Assembly (NCBI GenBank): GCA_035610365.1
Contig: CM069435.1
Coordinates: 5,296,001 to 5,360,000 of the forward strand
From: Aquatica leii
Lineage: Eukaryota > Arthropoda > Insecta > Coleoptera > Lampyridae
Length of the DNA stretch: 64,000 nucleotides
Direction of reading: 5' to 3'
Shown: positions 32,723-44,469 of the stretch, piece after piece
Position numbering within the stretch: position 1 is the stretch's first letter
How the letters are laid out: each line of letters starts with the position of its first letter
The notes under the pieces: generated by a model
Seen by the model: the letters and a program-made list of their open reading frames with translations, nothing else
Told to the model about the DNA's origin: nothing
The model's database searches: none
Position numbers and translations under genes: made by a program

Positions 32723-33410
32723 TAGGAGTAGAAGACGAGATTAAGTCGTGCTTCAGGAATTCAGCTGTAAGACCGGCGAAATAAATGGAAGAATCAGAAT
32801 AAGAGCTACAAGATTATTTTGTGGTAACAATTCAATTATTTTATTACTCATTTTTAAATAAGGAATATAAGTTTTTTTTTATATTATTGTGTATGTTCTT
32901 ATTTTACTTTTAAAACATTTTTTAAGTAATTATTAAGTTTTGTTTTTGTATTGTTTATAAATTATTTCATGAAATATGTAATCAATTTTTAAAAATTTGA
33001 ATTTTTTGTATTGTTTTTCTGGCAGTGCATTGTATTATATATTATATAAATCGTTGTATTATGTTGTATTGTGTATTAATGTGGCAAAATTGAATGAATA
33101 CTAAAAAAAATTTTTTTTTGGTATCAAATACCCTGAAAATAATTATTTATTATTTAGTATTTTATTAAACTAAAAAAAAATAACATTTCATTGGCCAAGT
33201 GTTCCAAATCAAGTAATTCGCTTTGCTTAAAGGGAATACGTACTAGTTCCAAGTTCTTTAAAAAAGTTAATAGGTGTGATTTCCGACAAAAAGTTTAGGT
33301 TTCATATTAAAACAATGTATTTCTAAAAATAAATAAATACATAGATAGTAACAATTAATTCACTGATATCCAAATATAAAAACATTTTTAAAATTAAAAT
33401 TGTCTAAATT
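32723..33410. other. AT-rich gap before the kinesin gene
   Basis: Long poly-A and poly-T tracts. A stretch near 33190-33300 (CCAAGTGTTCCAAATC...) has no recognisable frame. Nothing supported. Confidence 0.5.
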
Positions 33411-33591
33411 AGTGTAGCTAGGTATTTTTTTAAGTCCTTAATTTTTTCATCGTTAGCAATAATTTTACTTTTTAATAGGTTAACATTAGTTTCGTGTTTC
33501 AATTTTAATTCCAAATAGGATTTCTTCTGTTCGTTTAATGTCTTGTCTAAATTTAAACTTTCTGACTTTGCTCTATCCATCTCTTAGGACC

Positions 33592-33789
33592 TGATGTAAT
33601 GTTAAACGTATGGGTTTCGTTTGCAGAAATATATAATGAAAACATATACGACTTACTAAAACCACACCCATGCAAAGGCCAATCACGTCAAAAATTATGC
33701 TTGGGAAACGTAAATGGTGATACATATATTAAAGGTTTAACATCTATAAGCGTGTCATCTGGGTTAGAGGCGTATTTAATGCTTCAATA
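33592..33789 (+). pseudogene. Kinesin exon piece in reverse orientation
   Basis: Encodes PDVMLNVWVSFAEIYNEN and DLLKP, then GLEAYLMLQY. In the kinesin fold this precedes the segment YGLHNLKYAATS, which is on the minus strand at 34566. Part of the nested inversion. Confidence 0.88.
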
Positions 33790-34566
33790 TCTATTTAAAA
33801 CAATAACCGACATTCTGGGTCTTTTAATATCATGTTCAACGTCTCTCAAAGTTTCTGCTAACGAACATTGTAATTGGTCGATTTTTTTTCCCAATATTTA
33901 TTAGTATCCTCTAAGATTGCTTTATAAGACCTAATGACGTGCTCTCGATCTTCTTCATTGTCCAATCGTTGTTGTTTTAACTGGTCTGACAAAAATGCAA
34001 ATTGCTCCTGTAGCTCCTTGACATTTAATTTATCACCATACGTAGCAATATCGATTTGTGTATCAAGAAGTTCAGAAACTCTTTTCGTGCTGCAAGCTTT
34101 TAACATTTGTTGTTCAACTATAACATCTTTTGCAATTGCTGAAAATTGCAAAACATGTTGCGTTTCGTCAAACATTTCGCGACTAGTATTAATATTGATG
34201 ATCATCCACACTGATTCGTGTCCCAAAAGCGCCTTTTGAAATAGTTGTGTTAATTTCGAATCTCGAAATGGAATTACATTACGGGTTTTTAATTTTTGTT
34301 TGTCTCTTATTAACTTTATGCAACGTCCTAAAACTAGAAGAGACTTGTTAATGCTGTTTGATTCTTTTAACCTGTCCCCGACATTCTGGGTTTTCTTTAT
34401 ACGTTCAGAACCAGCTAGATCACAAAAATTAAATACACTAACAAACTCTTCTTTGTTCGTAGTAGACGCTTGAGCTATTTTTAAGGTAAATACACAATGC
34501 GAACGGCTCGAGTGACTGTTTACAGATGTGGCAGCATACTTTAAATTATGTAAACCATATTCCGAA

Positions 34567-34677
34567 GAGAATGACAATGAAGATGAGGAGAATGAAGAAA
34601 ACGTAGAAGATAGATTAAATGATGAGATACAGCAACTTCAATTAAAATTGAAAATTCAGCAGGATGAGATCTATTAG
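34567..34677 (+). pseudogene. Kinesin neck/tail piece in reverse orientation
   Basis: Encodes SEENDNEDEENEEN, then LNDEIQQLQLKLKIQQ, an acidic stretch and coiled coil that follow the motor. It continues the minus-strand frame that ends SVIVLNRY at 33790. Confidence 0.8.
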
Positions 34678-34739
34678 TCCTACGAGTTCGTTGCTCAATC
34701 TTTCTTGCATCGCTCTGCAAAGAAATAAATGATTACATA

Positions 34740-35170
34740 ATGTTTAACAGTGCAACTCAACAAAAACAAACAATTATCTAATTATCGAACACTGTATAAA
34801 GACATACATTTGTAGATATTATTGTGTTTTTATGAGATTATTGTGCTACAGTGTATAAATATGTAGTGAGCATAGAAATAGATACAAAAAAACATGTGCA
34901 GAGAGAAAGAAAGTAGCGAACAGGTGCAAAAAATTTTAGGCAGATACAGCTATATAGTGGAAAAGTCGTTGGCCACCCACCAAGAAAAGCCAATTGACAA
35001 CCTTAAAAAAAATTAAAACTTCGAATTAAACGTGTACAGAGAATAAAATAACACACAAACTTTCGTACTCCTTGGAAATTCTTACTACAGTTTTCATTTA
35101 TTTTGTTGATAAACTATATATTTGTCCAATTAAACTTGTCCCGTGACAACGCGCCTTGACCAGTTGATCA
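34740..35170. other. Kinesin intron, left part
   Basis: AT-rich, no frame. The minus-strand exon at 34714 has a TTTGCAG acceptor just to its right. Confidence 0.4.
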
Positions 35171-35710
35171 ATTTTTGAGATTTATCTTTAATAGTGTAAG
35201 CATCAGTTTACTTTTAAGTGATCACCCTATGTGCATGTGTTTGGCTCTTAACCCAAAAATTGGAAAAGAGATTATCAAATGTGGATTTTTTATAGATCAA
35301 GAATTACAATTTTTATCAGCTACTCCTGATGGAGTAATTGGCAAAGTTGAAGTGTCCGTATACATCCGAAAATATGTCACCACAGGAAGGCACTGAAAGC
35401 AGAAAAATATTTTGGAAAAAAAATGGAACCATCAATAAAAATCATAAATGGTTTTTTCAAATTCCATATTACTAAAATATTGTACTGTTATTTTGCTGTT
35501 TGGACGCCACTGGGTCTTAAAATGGAAACAATCGAATGTTAAACAAACTTCAATCTTTTTATATGAACTGCATGCTTCCTGAGTTGATTGATAGTAGGCT
35601 AGACATAAATATGGCCATTAGAGAACCGTCATATGTTGAAAATGTGATTAACCAAAGTAAAGCGGATTTGAGTGCTAGAAAGATTTGTAAAAAGAAAAAA
35701 ATAGCATAAT
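35171..35710 (+). pseudogene. YqaJ-like exonuclease relic
   Basis: Broken frames read CGFFIDQELQFLSATPDGVIG, then HITKILYCYFAVWTPLGLKME, then FYMNCMLPELIDSRLDINMA. The order and wording (SATPDG, the YCYF.VWTP.G motif, LPEL.D) match the YqaJ viral-recombinase-like exonucleases that are widespread, often repeated, in insect genomes. The catalytic Asp of TPDG is seen; the E-x-K motif is not readable (EVSVYIRKYV at that place). It sits in the kinesin intron, opposite in sense. Which mobile element carried it is unclear. Confidence 0.68.
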
Positions 35711-37037
35711 TTTTATACAACTAGGTTGTTCTTCTAGTCTCAGGAACATACCAAACTACGAATATTTAAAACACAAAAAAAATAATTTATATATCCTAAA
35801 TTGATTTGTTACCTGTTCCCGTAGGCCGTATTCAAGTAATTGACAGACACAGAATAGCGTTTCTTGACTAACTTAAATGATGCATAATAGCCATAATAAT
35901 AGCATACTTTAGATTCAATTTTGCATTTGATCCCTTCTTAAAGTGGTTGGTGACTTTCCGAGTATTCGAACTAGACGGCGTCACTTTCTATATTTAAAGA
36001 TTAACACAAAAATATAAAATTTTAAACAAAAAAAATATTTTGGAAAGAAACAAAGAATAGAACACTCGTCTATAGAATTAGATTTTACATTTATATTTTA
36101 GTTGAAGTTATAAAGCAAATTGAAGGCGACCTTTAAATTAGTATTTTGAAGTTCTGTAAAATGACATACGAATTTTTGCCATTATACACTAGTAACGTAA
36201 TTATTAATTATTACAATGCCCTGAATTTCAATTTCCACGAGCGTAGCGGCTTTTTTACACATTGGCAACGAGAGTAGCCTAGACTCTTAAGGTGTAAAAT
36301 TCGAATCTAATAAGGATGAAAACAATTATAGTAGTAGAGAAATAATTGCTCTTTGAATTTTCGTTAATATAGTTTGAGTTCGTCATTACAGTTAAAAGTT
36401 ATTGAAGGAAGGCGTTTAAGTAAAAATATGCTGCAAATTTGAACTTCGCTTTAATCACATTTTCTGTCTTGAGTACAATTTCATCAATTTCTGCAAGTAA
36501 ACAACTCTTTTCCTTACACCTGAATTTTGATTGGCATTACACTTTTCTAATGCATCTGTCGAAAATATATTTAAAATGATTAAGCAAAACTATGTTCCAG
36601 AATTCCTAAATATTATATAATTTATTCACAGATCCAAGCTGTGCATGATCGACTGCTCAAAAAAACCTCCTGTGTTTACTGAAAGAAATTTAGCATATCA
36701 GTTTCGAACCAAGTGATTGTCACACGAGTGTACAAATAAAGAAGACTACAAAACATACTAAAAATAGACAGTTATAATCAAAGTAAAAATAAAAAAATAA
36801 TTAGATTTAGAAATCAGAAAACCTGGTTGTGTGCTGATTTGTCAGGCACATTACTGATATTAATTTAAAGGGGCTTTAGGCAACGGTGATGACAAGTTAA
36901 CAATAAATAGGAAAGTTTTACAATTTGTGATATTGTTATTCTTGCTTTTTTTATGAAACAAGTTATTTAAAATCAGAATATTGTTGATTTTTATCACATA
37001 ATAGTAGAACTTAGTAAACAGTCAATCGTAAACTTAC
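35711..37037. other. Kinesin intron, right part
   Basis: AT-rich. No frames with support and no clear repeats. The kinesin exon donor is at 37037. Confidence 0.5.
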
Positions 37038-37938
37038 TTATAAGTTTGTTTATGTAGTATTTGCCGATCCATTTTATCTTTAAGCCAATCAGCCTCAGTC
37101 ATATAAGAAATTCCACCAGAAGCATTAGGTTTAATTAGAGGTACTTCTGGTAAGGTTGGCAAAGTTCGAAACAAATATTCAAGTGATCTAGATATCATTC
37201 CAGGTTCTTCGCTAGTGCCAACAATAGTAAATGTTTTTCCTGCAAACAATTAAAAGATATTTTCAATCAACAAATGTTTAAGGTAAATTTACCTGAGCTT
37301 GAAGCACCATATGACATCAGAGTACAATTACTTCCATTTATAAATTCCAGAACTTTCCCTTTAACAACTTCGTCAAATAGTTTAGTTTGATTACTATTAC
37401 TATATATCTTCACTAGAATCCCGTGCGCTAATATAAGACATATTTTTCTTGAAATAATTGGTGATATTTTAAATATTAATAAAGAATTTCTTATTTTACA
37501 TCAAATGGCAACAGACCGTTAACTACAAAAGCCAAGGATAATGTGTGTTGCGTATTCGTTGAGATTCAATTTGGGATTCCTGGTTTGGATTGATAAGTGT
37601 TGTTGTGATTGTAGATAAAAATTGTAAACGTATATTTTTCAACATCGTATGTTTTATCAAGTTAAATAACCGTATGTTATTTTGAATCAAGTTATTCAAT
37701 TAAACAAAATATAACGAAAAATTACATGGTCCTATCGAGTCGGATAAGCACTGATATCCACATATTAATCAATCAGTCATCATCAACTACAGAAAGCATA
37801 CTGTGTCAGAAGCAAATAAGTCCTTTCTATTTACTCGTTCCTTTATATTTTTCCGCTTGTGTGTTAATTTGTAAAGGTGCTGTAATTTACGTGTCAATAA
37901 TTATTTTGTTACTAATAAAAAAAAACATTTCAATCAAA

Positions 37939-40139
37939 ATGTCAGATATAAAACAATTAAATCAAAAACGCGGTCGACTCAGTTCACAATTAACAAGATT
38001 CGAAACATTTGTTAACGGAATTAATCCCTCGACGTTTCGATATGAAGTATCTACGCGATTAGAAAAAAATGAAACCGTATGGTCCGAATTCGCACAATGT
38101 CAGTCAGATATTGAATTAATCGACAGTAGCGAAGAGCAATTAAATTATAGAGATACCTTTGAATTGCAAAGGAATATTTATCTAATTCGCAATCAACCTC
38201 TTCAAGCTCAAATAATAGTTTAACTAAAGTTAAATTGCCAACGTTAAAGTTACCAGAATTTAGCGACTTGTACAGCGACTATATGCAATTTTATGATTCG
38301 TTTAATGCATTAGTAAACAATAATTCTGAATTAACAAACGTTCAAAGATTTTATTACTTAAAATCTTGTCTAAAAGGTTACGCGTTGCAGGTGGTGCAAT
38401 CATTAGAGGTCACCGATGCAAATTACAATATTGCATAGTCGCTTTTAAAGGAACGCTATAAAAATAAACGTATAATAATAAACTCGCATTTAAAAAATTT
38501 ATTTGATTTACCAATTTTTTTAAAAGAATTCGCGAAAGATTTACGCAAATTTCTTGACGACTTTTTAAAAAACATACGTGCTTTGCAAAATTTAGGTGAA
38601 CCCGTAGATAAATGGAATTCTGTCATGATTTATTTATTGTCAAACAAATTAGACCAAATCACAAAAGGCAAATGGGAATCGCCCTTAAACACTAACGATA
38701 TGCCGGAATTACAATTATTTTCGAAATTTCTAACGCAACGGTCTCATATTTTAGAAGCGGTTGCTTCTCAGTCAACAAATGTAAAGCAAAAAAGCTTAAA
38801 TCTTAAACACGAATTTAAAACATTAACACATTTATCAACAAGTAAGCATCGGTGTGAGTTTTGCAAAGAATCACATTTCATATATAACTGTCAAAAATTT
38901 AAGGAGTTACCTATGCAATCACGCGTAAATGAGATTGAACAATTAAAATTATGTACAAATTGTTTTCGGTCAAATCATAAAACGTCAGAATGCGTATCAG
39001 TTGGCTGTAAACGTTGTAATCGCAAACACAACCCTCTTTTGCATTTAGATACTAATAATAATAATAGCATTCCTAACATCGTAAATACAAGGGATCTCGA
39101 AATAGTTCAAGCTTCGCCATCAAACGATAATCACTTAGAAAACGAAACAAACGTTTTGTGTTCATCAAATTCGTCTAATAACAATTACAATTATAACACT
39201 GTTTTACTTTCAACAGCAATCATAGAAATCTACGATAATAATAATTTTCCTATTAAATGCCGCGCGCTTTTAGACTCAGGATCGATGTCCAATTTTATAA
39301 CAAAAAACTTACTTTCCAAATTAAAATTACCAGTTCAACAAATTAATTTACCCATATTTGGAATTAACAATTCGGCTTCGTGTTCACGTGTAAGAACGGC
39401 AGCTAAAATTAAATCGTTGCACACGTCATATTCAACTAAAATACCATTTTTAGTATTTGATAACATTACTGGCAATATACCTCAGTTTGACATACCGATT
39501 TCAAAATTAACTATACCGACAGATATCCAATTAGCTGATCCACAATTTAACAAATCTTCTCACGTAGATATGCTAATCGGAGCTCAAATGTTTCAAGAAC
39601 TTATGTGTGTCGGGCAAATTCGAATTAACAAAAATCAACCCGTTTATCAGAAAACAATGCTAGGTTGGATTATATCTGGTCAATTAACAACTATTCATAA
39701 CATACCGCAACAATTTAGTTTACTGTCTACAAACGATCTAAATAATCAATTAGAGAAGTTTTGGCAAATCGAAGACAATCATGGTAAATCTAAAATATTC
39801 ACTCGCGAAGAATCGAGATGCGAAGAACGCTTTACCGAAACTGTAACACGTAACAAATCCGGTCGTTTTGTTGTAAGTTTACCATTAAAATATAATTTCA
39901 ACTTTATCGACACTAAAGATATTGCGAAAAAACGTCTTTTGATCTTGGAAAAAAAGTTCAATACGAATCCTGAATTAAAACAACATTACTGTAACTTTAT
40001 GAACGAATATATTTCATTAAATCACATGACCAAAATCGAACCACCTAACATAAAAACAAACAACATAAGGTATTACATGCCTCACCCAGGGGGTGTTGAA
40101 ACAGTCAAGCCGAACAACAAAACTTCGGGTTGTTTTTAA
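37939..40139 (+). pseudogene. BEL/Pao gag-protease
   Basis: The start is ATG at 37939 (MSDIKQLNQKRGRLSSQLT). After a frameshift near 38222 the capsid region (LPEFSDLYSDYMQFYDSFNAL, LKSCLKGYALQ) continues through an in-frame TAG at 38436-38438. The long open stretch from 38583 includes VDKWNSVMIYLLSNKLD, two zinc-knuckle-like clusters (CEFCKESHFIYNC, CTNCFRSNHKTSEC) with CKRCNRKHNPLLH, and a protease with LLDSGSMSNF as active site (Asp-Ser-Gly). It ends with the RT connector FVVSLPLK. BEL/Pao encodes all of this as one polyprotein. Three lesions make it inactive. Confidence 0.88.
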
Positions 40140-40380
40140 CGCGTCTCAATCGGATACTCAAGGTAAATCGTTAAACGACGTCTTGCTAATAGGCCCCTCA
40201 CTTCAAGATGATATATTTTCTATAATCAATCGGTTTAGGAAGCATAATTATGTAATAATCGCAGATATAACAAAAGTGTATCGTCAAATTATTGTTAACA
40301 AATATCAACGCGATCTACAAAGAATCGTGTGGCGAAACAATCCTAACGATGAAATCTCGCATTATCAATTAAACACGCGC
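40093..40380 (+). pseudogene. BEL/Pao reverse transcriptase, start only
   Basis: After a frameshift: TTKLRVVFNASQSD, SLNDVLLIGPSLQDDIF and VIIADITKVYRQIIVN, the conserved first RT motifs of BEL/Pao, including the first catalytic Asp (ADITKVYRQI; the usual motif has DIEKMF/YRQI). Reading continues to HYQLNT, where the duplication junction cuts it. Confidence 0.85.
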
Positions 40381-40938
40381 TTTGAATTCGTATTCAAACT
40401 CTTCCCAAGTTTGGATCCTATTCTTTCGCACATGGTACCAATCTCGTGCAACAACCACTAGGTGAATTCGCGCGGTTTCTAGCTTGATCTCCTCCGACCA
40501 ATTGTGTAGAGTTGCGCTGGTATTTATCTTTTCCAACCACTCCATGGTTCTCGGCCGCTTGTACCGTTGAAGTTAAGGATCGTCTTACTTAGGTCCAGCA
40601 GTATGACGTACGATCGCGGTTCTCTTAAGGATTGCTCGTTATTGCGGGACACGTTCCGCAACGTCTCATAAAACATTTGCTCGCTTCGCATTCAATTTTC
40701 TTCCATTCTCGTCATCATACGCATCATTTCCACAACTAACAGAGGACTCGTTTCCGTTTCCATCATGGACGCTGCTGATTGCGCTTCTCTGGATTTGGTT
40801 CACGCTTGCGCCGCACTGGTACTAGTCTCCTCGCCAAAGTGAAAAATGGCTTCGTCCTGTTCTCGTGGTTCCACCATCTTTGACTGTTCACAATTTCTCG
40901 CGCTAACACTTGATTACGTTAGTATCCCACTTCTGAAT

Positions 40939-41145
40939 TGTTGTCGATTATGTCGACATGTCAGGATTAACTCAATGTCATTAATTTGAACCCAAAATAA
41001 ACGTTTATTCAACATAAAAAATGTAAAAAGAGAACTGCAGAGCGCATGCTTAACGTGTAACGCGACTAGCGTCCTCCCCCGACTCCCTTGCGTGCGCACC
41101 CAAATGGGGCCGCTTCAGGTCGCATTCGAAGGCAGGGCGCCAACA
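40939..41145 (-). repeat. Gyp-C LTR within copy B
   Basis: TGTTGTCGATTATGTCGACA to GCGCCAACA, followed by GTTGGTACTTC of the Gyp-B LTR. It equals the right LTR of Gyp-C, with a few substitutions and a 3-base insertion. Confidence 0.88.
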
Positions 41146-41469
41146 GTTGGTACTTCAATTTTCGCGTATAAAAATTTCTTCAAGTACTGAATTTGTCCCT
41201 CGACACGCCTACTCCTATTCTTTCGTCGAGATGTCAAATTTTAGACAGCAGATTTTATTTCACTTCCTGTAAGATCATCGACGAGATGGCATAATTGGAA
41301 AAATTTCCAGAACGTCACGTTATTGAAACGTAACCATTTTCACCTTCAAGGGTCAGAAACCTTCATCAGGATTGTACTTCTTTTGAGATGAGCTGCTACT
41401 ATAAATTATTCTGTTAAGTACGGAATTAGCTAATCCCCTACTGGATAAAACCTAACTGTAAAGACAAAT

Positions 41470-42030
41470 AAGGAGCTCTAAAACATGCCGGAGTTTACAA
41501 AATTTCTTTTTCCTGTGGATCAAGTTATATAGGACAGACAAGACTCTATTGAAGTTAGAGTAAAAGAACATATGGCTGACTGCAAACACCGCAGATTTAC
41601 TAAATCAGCAGTGGCAGAACACGTGTTGAACCAAGAACACACGCTAAACTTTGACCAAACTAAAGTGTTGGTTAGAACTCGTTTCTACTTTCCCTGACTA
41701 ATCCGCAAAGCTGTGGAAATAGAGAAACATCCATGTAATATGAACCGAAAAGACGGTTTAAGGCTCTTGGCTACCAGTATTATATCCTCTAAAACAAAGA
41801 GCAACCTTCTTGGAAAGGACACAAACACTCACTCCGAGGAATAACGAAGTCAGTCAAGCGGTAACGTCCGTTAATCACGCTAATCGCTATTGATATAAAT
41901 TTCGTCACTTACACTTTTTCCTTCAGTGACATTTACCACTCTGAAGATGCAAACTGCAATGTCTTGCGAAACGTCAGTTTGTTTGAGTTCACGGACAACA
42001 ATCTTAAGGAGAGACTAGGACCAAGCCTAG
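41470..42030 (+). mobile_element. Penelope-like element 3' end, copy B
   Basis: The same GIY-YIG nuclease end as in copy A, but uninterrupted: SIEVRVKEHMADCKHRR through LIRKAVEIEKHP and NMNRKDG. A stop and a frame change are shared with A, so they predate the duplication. Confidence 0.82.
41941..41975 (+). ncRNA. Hammerhead-like ribozyme core, copy B
   Basis: The same 35 bases as at 31576-31610 (CTGAAGA, GCAA/TTGC stem, GAAACGTC). Confidence 0.5.
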
Positions 42031-42747
42031 GTCTGGGTGTTTAGCTACGACGCGGTCTAAGCCGAAAATCGCATATAATCATGTTTCCATTAAAATATTT
42101 ACACAACCTTGCGGATTTTCCGTAAGGAATTGTTACATCAAAATTAAAATAACTTATAAGAAAAAAATGCGTTTAATATTCTATTATTTTCGTTTTTGAC
42201 GTCTGTTATTCTACTTAATCTTTTTTTTATACACAAACGATCCTCACGTTACCAAAAATTAATTTATGTACAAAATCATCTTCTTATTGGCACAAATAAT
42301 ATATAAAAACTACTTCAAACAAAGATTTTCGACATTATTAAAGCAGCCCATTATAATCAACGTTGCTAATTAAATACAAATTTCGATTTTAGAGTCTCTC
42401 GAAATACATTAAAACTGACGTTTATATACAATTTATACAAATAACTTATCATATTCTATACAAGAGACACTAAACAGTACTTTCATAACACTTCTTGTTT
42501 TTAACATATGCAGTCGATTTCCTTGTCCTTAAAATCTTTCCAAACAACTTATTCCTAAGTAAATTAGTACATTAGTAAACTTATAAAGTACAATCAAATA
42601 AATTATCACAAATCTAAAACATATACACCTCAAGACTATCGGATAAAATTAGAGTAGTGAGTAATTGACTTATAGAAATTACTTTATACATCCACAATTA
42701 ACGTGGAACATCTTCCAAATCACATTTATACAATTACTAGAAATATA

Positions 42748-43404
42748 TTAGTCATCATCTGTAACAAACCCTGTCCTAGCTTGCTGATGCTGATTCCTTT
42801 GTAGTATGTGAAGGCATTGGAAGAGACAATGTAAGGAAGCCGCAGAAGTAGCTTTAAGTAACAATAAGTTAGGATCGGTAAAGCATTTACCACCTGAAGA
42901 TTCGATAACACGACAGAGAGCTGCATCCGCTTGTTCAGTCTGTTGCAGTTGAGTTCTTACACTTCCCATTGCATCTAACACAGCTAAATGTTCACGGGGA
43001 GGTAACGGAGGATTATGAACACTAATTGCCTGAAACGATACATTATAAAAAACCTTAAACACAAAACTCCTTACTTTAGTATGTGATTCAGCTACCGCTC
43101 TCAAACCGTTTACCCATTCCTGGCGAGCACGAGCATCTTGTGCCCTTAACTTCAACATATCCCCAGATGCACAATTTACGGTAAACGTTTTAGAATCCTC
43201 ATCGCTTGGACAAATTACTGCACCTGCCAGATGTACAGAACCTCGCGGTACATTCCCATCCGGCTTCTCACCTTCGCAAAGGTAATAATGTAAAAGCCCT
43301 GCGTGAGCATCGACCATAAAGTATCTATACTGCCATCCCTTCATTACGTTTGTATATTTATACAATTGTCCGGAAAAATGTCTAGGTTTTAAATGTAAAT
43401 CCAT
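42748..43404 (-). CDS. ORP10/ORP11-like protein, PH-domain part, two exons
   Basis: Exon 1 is 43404-43075 and exon 2 is 43029-42748. The 45-base intron (GTAAGG...CAG) also happens to read through in frame. Exon 1 encodes a PH domain: SGQLYKYTNVMKGWQYRYF, GLLHYYLCEG, LAGAVICPSDEDSKTFTV, DARARQEWVNGLRAV. Exon 2 encodes a helical segment (LDAMGSVRTQL, LLLLKATSAASLHCLF). This is the N-terminal layout of OSBPL10/11, lipid-transfer proteins at membrane contact sites. The spliced frame gives 203 residues and TAA, while the family has a further lipid-binding domain of about 400 residues, absent here. Either the rest was lost with the duplication and insertions, or a GTTTGT donor near 42768 leads to exons elsewhere. 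Confidence 0.8.
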   Translation of the reverse strand: MDLHLKPRHFSGQLYKYTNVMKGWQYRYFMVDAHAGLLHYYLCEGEKPDGNVPRGSVHLAGAVICPSDEDSKTFTVNCASGDMLKLRAQDARARQEWVNGLRAVAESHTKVRSFVFKVFYNVSFQAISVHNPPLPPREHLAVLDAMGSVRTQLQQTEQADAALCRVIESSGGKCFTDPNLLLLKATSAASLHCLFQCLHILQRNQHQQARTGFVTDDD

Positions 43405-44454
43405 AACTCAATCTATTATAGTTAATTGGTCTAATTTATACTTAAAATTACGGTAATTTTGTATGATTATATATAACAAAGTTAACCTAAAATCGATTAT
43501 TTTGTCATTACTCATTTGAACTAATACTTGTCAGATAGTTGTAAAGTATCAAGTAACTGTAGCGCAAACGACACAATGAGGAATAACACAAAAAGATGTT
43601 TTTTTATATAATTCTTTCTTCCGTTTGCTTATTGATTGGCCAAATAAAATTTTCTAATAAATATTACTATTTAAAATGTTCAGAAAATACATACAATTCA
43701 TATTTAAGTTTACATTTTTAATTCAAATATGGCGCCTACTAACAGTTTTTTTTTTTTTGATTTTTGCACAGTCATAATTTAACAAATAGAGATTTTTGCG
43801 TAAAAAGCTACATTTTTAGTTATTCTACTAAGTTTTATACTTCTTCATTTATTTTTTTTGTATTTTTTTTAGTTTGCAAAATTTTAACTTATTAATTATG
43901 AATATTTAGGATTGAAGTTTTCATAAACGGAAATTTTAAAATTAAATGTAGTCTGTAGGTAGATAGTTTCTATGCTAGGAACAGATCCGGCTCATCAAAA
44001 TTTCTATAAACATCTAGAGTGAAATATCTTATTATTTACTTTAAAAAGACTTTATACGAGTACATAACTCATAGAAAAAATGCTCTTGTTTCTGCATATT
44101 GCTATTTAACTCGTTTTATTTCCATGAAAATTGGCACTCTTCTTAACTAATCAAATGGCTTTAAAGCTTGCGCTTACTGAGTCAGAAATTTTCACAATGA
44201 TAAATAATGTCTCTATATTATGTTTCCAAGTACTGCAGGAATTCCTAGAATAGGCGGCAATTCAAACTTTCTGATTTAATAAAATTTACATACGAAGCAA
44301 CCGTCAGGCCCCGTAACTAAGTATTTTTGCGCTCGGGGTAAATTTGTATTGCGCCTTCCCCATTGATAAATAGAAAAATATAAAACAAACGTAAATAATA
44401 TATAAATGAACGCAAAACTATTTGAATTTTCCGAATCAATAACAAATAATCAAG
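43405..44454. other. Non-coding region between the ORP gene and Gyp-A2
   Basis: AT-rich; the ORP promoter should be at its left end. At 44300-44370, CAGGCCCCGTAACTAAG and GCGCTCGGGGTAAATTTG resemble hAT ends, a likely MITE scrap. No genes. Confidence 0.5.
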
Positions 44455-44469
44455 AATCGATAAAAATAT

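Larger units (their letters stand above)
33411..37427 (-). pseudogene. KIF20/subito-like kinesin, rearranged by nested inversions
   Basis: Minus-strand exons: 37427-37293 and 37239-37038, joined at GASSS-GKT (Walker A) and carrying PGMISRSLEYLFRTLP; 34714-34678 (MQERLSNELVG); then 33790-34566 on minus with NSHSSRSH (switch I), DLAGSER (switch II) and the neck coiled coil; and the tail 33411-33591 (LNEQKKSYLELKLKHE). Two pieces are reversed: 33592-33789 (+) has PDVMLNVWVSFAEIYNENIY, and 34567-34677 (+) has EENDNEDEENEEN and LQLKLKIQQDEI. Turning the block 33592-34677 and then its core 33790-34566 restores the kinesin order with readable junctions. KIF20 proteins are plus-end motors of the central spindle. 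A frameshift in an A-run near 33888 is also seen. 5' exons are missing. As it stands it cannot make a motor. Confidence 0.85.
37500..40380 (+). mobile_element. BEL/Pao element, 3' truncated
   Basis: A 5' LTR probably ends at 37726 (ATTACA), followed at once by TGGTCCTATCGAGTCGG, a primer-binding-site candidate. The LTR start is not defined; 37500 is approximate. Gag, protease and the beginning of RT follow on +. At about 40380 the sequence passes abruptly into the duplicated block B, so RT, RNase H, integrase and the 3' LTR are missing. Confidence 0.8.
40385..43053. repeat. Segmental duplication, copy B
   Basis: It matches 29690-32722. Copy B includes about 130 bases of gag absent from A and lacks the solo LTR of A. 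Its right part continues into the complete PH-domain exon of the ORP-like gene, so the gene end is original in B and partial in A. Confidence 0.9.

Noticed and set aside
37505..37600. A possible further 5' kinesin exon (minus strand)
   Set aside because: A GT donor is present, but the phase needed to join exon 37427 meets a stop. The region is more likely BEL/Pao LTR.
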